From contig NZ_VSSO01000002.1 of NCBI RefSeq assembly GCF_008312885.1, positions 171,642 to 235,641 of the forward strand: DNA of 64,000 nucleotides, written 5' to 3'. This document shows, piece by piece, positions 61,294 through 64,000 of this stretch. The stretch's first letter is position 1; each line of letters opens with the position of its first letter. The translations under genes were made by a program, and so were the position numbers. The notes beneath the pieces are model-generated. The model was not told the DNA's origin. It was given only the letters and a program-made list of their open reading frames with translations, and did not search any database. This DNA is from Lolliginicoccus suaedae (GTDB lineage: Bacteria; Actinomycetota; Actinomycetes; Mycobacteriales; Mycobacteriaceae).

Positions 61294-64000
61294 CTACGGC
61301 ACGATCGGCCCGGGCGACCAGAGGCCGGAGCGCGTCACCGTGTCGTGGTCGATCTCGGCGGGCACTGCCTCGGGCCGGTACCGGTCGTAGTCGATGAGCT
61401 CGCCCCAGTCGCGGCGCCAGTCATCGCGCAGGTAGGTCGCCATGGTGGTGCTGTCGTTGAGGGTGTTGGTCAGGCCGAGCGAGCCGCCAGCGAACGGACT
61501 TTGCCAGGAGTTCGCGCCGGCGATGACGCCACGGTCGGGAGTGATGCGGTACTCGGAGGGCTGCGCGACACCGTTGATGTGCAGGTATGGCTGCTGGCAC
61601 GGGAAGTGCAGGCCGACGGTCCAGTCGAGCAGGACGGGCTGCTCGCTGCCCACGAGCTCCTGGAGGGTGGTGACCTGCGGAACGCGCGGCGGGGTCAGGG
61701 CGAGCCATTGGCGGGCCTCGAAATCCTGGTCGCGGGCAACCACGCGCACCACGTTCGCCTCGGCGGGGATATCGGTCATGGGCACGCGCAGGTTGCGCCA
61801 CATGGGGGAGGGGCCGGGGTCGATCGGCTGGATGCGCCCCATCGGCTCGAAGGAGCCGCCATCGCTGCGCCCGTACTCGACCTCGAGGGTCTGGCCGTAG
61901 TCGCGAATGCCGTCGGCGTCGGTGGAGTCGATCAGGCCGGCCGCGGTGACGATGAGGAGGGGGGAGCCGGGGGACCGCTCGGGCAGCTCGTACCAGCCGG
62001 TGAGCAGTTCGGCAACCGCGTTCTGCGGGACGGTGAACGAGCCGAGCACGGGCACGCGGTCGGGGTCGAGGCCGAACGGCAGGGTGACGAGCGAGCCGTT
62101 GATGCCGGGCTCGTCGAGGAACTCGGTGGTGATGGATGCACCACCGACGCGGGGTCCATCCGGGTTGATGGTGGACGGCCCGGAACCATTGACGTTGATG
62201 TCCTCGGGCACCAGATCGACCCGGACGCCATTGGGGTCGAATCCGGTATTGAGCCGACCTTCGAAGGCATCCACCGGGTCGTCGCCGGAGGCTGGTCGCA
62301 GGAAACCGGAGTTGATGTCGGACTCGACGAGCACATCGTTGGCCAGGCCGCATGGCGATCCGCGCAGCGAGTCGATATTCGATCGGGCGATCGAGTACGC
62401 GGGGTACTGCGATACCGCGCCCTTGGCCAGGGAGAGCATCGCGAACACCACGAACGCGCTGGTGACGATGGCGACCGGGGCCTGGAACGGCATCAGTGCC
62501 CAGCGGCGCAGGCCCCTGGCCTCGGTGTGGCGGAGGTAGAGGAACGCACCGATGATCAGGAGCAGCAAGCCGATGGCGAGCACTCCAGTGGCCAGCACGT
62601 GGCCGTTGATGGACGGCCGCTTGTCCCACCACGGCACGCCGAAGCTGCCCACGTACCAATAGCCATTGGGACCGGTCGCGGCGTAGGCGGCGAGCAGCAG
62701 GACGATCGAGCCGTAGAGGACCTTGTTGCGGGGCGACTGGAACAACGCGGTGGTCAGTGCTACCGCGCCGAGCGCCGCGATGGCTGCTCCGATGCCGGCG
62801 AACGCGCCGAAGTGATGCACCCACTTGGTGGGGGTGGCGGCGAGGAATCCGAAGGACATGATGGCAACGGCGAGCAGCCGGATCGAGGGTCCCCGAGCCA
62901 TGCGGCTCTTCGAGGCCTGGTGGATGATCGCCGCGCCGGCGGTGAACATCGACAGCACCATCATCAGCACCGGGATGCGCCGCGCGAGCGAGCCGTCCGC
63001 GGTCTGGCTGAACAGCTCCGAGTAGCGGAAGAACTCCTCGTACCAGGCGAGGGAGGGTCCGATGGCGGTGCGGAGGCGGGAGGCCTCGGTGACGGTGGCG
63101 AGGGTCTGGTCGTAGAAGATGATGAAGAGCACGGCCATGCCGGCGGCGAGGATGGGGGCGGTGACGGGGATCCAGCCGTGCTCGCGGGCGCGCTTGATGA
63201 GGATGGCGAGCAGGGGCCTCGAGCCGGCGAGGAGGGCGGCGACGGCCATGAGGCCGGTGGGGCCGGCGGCGAGGGAGAAGGCGGCGATGATGACGGCGGT
63301 GGCGGCGGGGAGCAGGCGTCCGGTGGCGATGGCGCGCTCGATGCTGATCCAGGTGAGCAGGGCGCCGACGGCGATGATGGGCTCGGGGCGCAGGCCGTTG
63401 TTGTAGGGCAGCCAGAAGGCGAGGAAGACCGCGGCGGCGGTCCAGGTGACGGCGGGGGTGGTCCGTGCCCGGCGGCCGAGGCGGGGGATGACCTCGCGGG
63501 AGATGATCCACCAGCACAGCAGGGAGGCGATGAGGGTGGTGATGCGGATGAAGGGGCTGGCGGTGGAGATCTGGGCGAGCAGGGCGGTGATGTCGTAGAA
63601 CCAGCCGAAGGGGGCTTCGGAGACGCCGAACCAGCGGTAGTAGTTGGCCATGTAGCCGGCGTCGTTGGCGACGCGGGCCATGGTGAGGATGTAGCCGTCG
63701 TCGGCGGTGTTGGCGCCGATGAGGTACCAGATGGCGAGGATGGTGGCGACGATGCCGTCGAGGGGGCGCAGGCGCCACCAGCTGGGGGGGAGGAAGCGGC
63801 GGTGGCGGCGGCCGTCGGTGGTGTCGAGCTGGTGGAGGGCGGTCAGGGCGAGGAGGGTGGCGAGGATGCCGGTGGCGATCGCGGCGAGCTTGAGGGGCGT
63901 GGGGTGGGTGGAGAAGCGGGAGTCGATGTCGATGGTGAGGTCGAGGCCGGTGGGGGTGGTGTCGAGGTCGGTGAAGACGCCCACCACCTGCGGCATGAAC
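61294..64000 (-). CDS. Emb-family arabinosyltransferase, C-terminal part (5' end outside window)
   Basis: At least 900 residues of a protein of about 1,050-1,100; the 5' end runs off the right edge, so any start inside the window is internal. The N-terminal visible part contains an extracytoplasmic stretch, then GT-C features: NTADDGYILTMARVANDAGYMANYYRWFGVSEAPFGWF (the DD motif of the first loop) and LPYNNGLRPEPIIAVGALLTW. About 12 transmembrane helices are followed by a large C-terminal carbohydrate-binding domain (LPFGLDPDRVPVLGSF.., WRDDW..). It adds arabinose to arabinogalactan or LAM using DPA. Whether EmbA, B or C cannot be decided here. Confidence 0.93.
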   Translation of the reverse strand, partial: FMPQVVGVFTDLDTTPTGLDLTIDIDSRFSTHPTPLKLAAIATGILATLLALTALHQLDTTDGRRHRRFLPPSWWRLRPLDGIVATILAIWYLIGANTADDGYILTMARVANDAGYMANYYRWFGVSEAPFGWFYDITALLAQISTASPFIRITTLIASLLCWWIISREVIPRLGRRARTTPAVTWTAAAVFLAFWLPYNNGLRPEPIIAVGALLTWISIERAIATGRLLPAATAVIIAAFSLAAGPTGLMAVAALLAGSRPLLAILIKRAREHGWIPVTAPILAAGMAVLFIIFYDQTLATVTEASRLRTAIGPSLAWYEEFFRYSELFSQTADGSLARRIPVLMMVLSMFTAGAAIIHQASKSRMARGPSIRLLAVAIMSFGFLAATPTKWVHHFGAFAGIGAAIAALGAVALTTALFQSPRNKVLYGSIVLLLAAYAATGPNGYWYVGSFGVPWWDKRPSINGHVLATGVLAIGLLLLIIGAFLYLRHTEARGLRRWALMPFQAPVAIVTSAFVVFAMLSLAKGAVSQYPAYSIARSNIDSLRGSPCGLANDVLVESDINSGFLRPASGDDPVDAFEGRLNTGFDPNGVRVDLVPEDINVNGSGPSTINPDGPRVGGASITTEFLDEPGINGSLVTLPFGLDPDRVPVLGSFTVPQNAVAELLTGWYELPERSPGSPLLIVTAAGLIDSTDADGIRDYGQTLEVEYGRSDGGSFEPMGRIQPIDPGPSPMWRNLRVPMTDIPAEANVVRVVARDQDFEARQWLALTPPRVPQVTTLQELVGSEQPVLLDWTVGLHFPCQQPYLHINGVAQPSEYRITPDRGVIAGANSWQSPFAGGSLGLTNTLNDSTTMATYLRDDWRRDWGELIDYDRYRPEAVPAEIDHDTVTRSGLWSPGPIVP

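Noticed and set aside
61421..63778. A minus-strand open frame of 785 codons overlapping emb
   Set aside because: It is the shifted frame of emb; the His/Arg/Pro-rich translation has no conserved motif while the emb frame has membrane helices and GT-C motifs.

Overview
The window is GC-rich DNA with frequent GTG starts, short gaps and many overlapping stop/start pairs. It comes from a mycolic-acid-containing actinobacterium of the Mycobacteriales (formerly Corynebacteriales). The evidence is a complete mycolate condensation and arabinogalactan locus (glf, glfT2, the decaprenyl-phosphoryl-ribose enzymes, an AftB-like transferase, two antigen-85 mycolyltransferases, a Rv3802c-like cutinase, fadD32, pks13, accD4, an Emb protein). 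A PE/PPE/EspG trio and a gene order that follows the oriC-proximal part of the Mycobacterium tuberculosis map (roughly Rv3846 to Rv3793) point the same way. I cannot name the genus; a non-Mycobacterium lineage is suggested by the corynebacterial-type MsrA and by the LGFP-tailed mycolyltransferase.

Layout. 1-9.1 kb: metabolic and envelope genes (5' end of a lactate monooxygenase-like gene, RraA, succinate-semialdehyde dehydrogenase, CsbD, DUF3068, CopC, a RecB-like nuclease, a secreted hydrolase). 9.2-13.5 kb: cobalt transporter cbtAB under a cobalamin riboswitch, ilvD, a short-chain dehydrogenase and an unknown protein. 13.8-17.7 kb: mgtE, then divergent sodA and msrA, then a DUF4429 protein. 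17.65-17.95 kb: a non-coding region with a candidate parS site and four DnaA boxes. 18-23 kb: rhodanese, DUF4328, a divergent HxlR regulator/oxidoreductase pair, glpQ and DUF5926. 22.7-28.8 kb: an iron-linked block (bfrB, LCP protein, DUF2470 protein, pheA, phosphatase) with candidate IdeR boxes, interrupted by a LysR-effector-only protein, a SelT-like protein and a CPBP protease. 28.7-31.1 kb: EspG, PPE and PE. 31.2-37.1 kb: metallopeptidase, septum-formation protein, serS, thioesterase, two tandem acyltransferases and a HAD phosphatase.

37-64 kb is the cell-envelope locus. It runs: LGFP amidase; glf-glfT2-PAP2-ubiA-aftB (galactan synthesis and arabinose donor/transfer); two mycolyltransferases; DUF732 lipoprotein plus cutinase-like protein; fadD32-pks13-accD4 (activation, carboxylation and condensation of mycolate precursors); and finally a truncated Emb arabinosyltransferase. 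An ArsR/SRPBCC two-gene module sits between accD4 and emb and is bracketed by two copies of a 70-bp repeat whose third copy lies, inverted, at 8.15 kb.

The most notable observations are the parS/DnaA-box region, the repeat family that brackets the ArsR module, the riboswitch, the IdeR-box candidates, the PE/PPE/EspG islet, and a 56-bp identical tract shared by the two acyltransferase genes.
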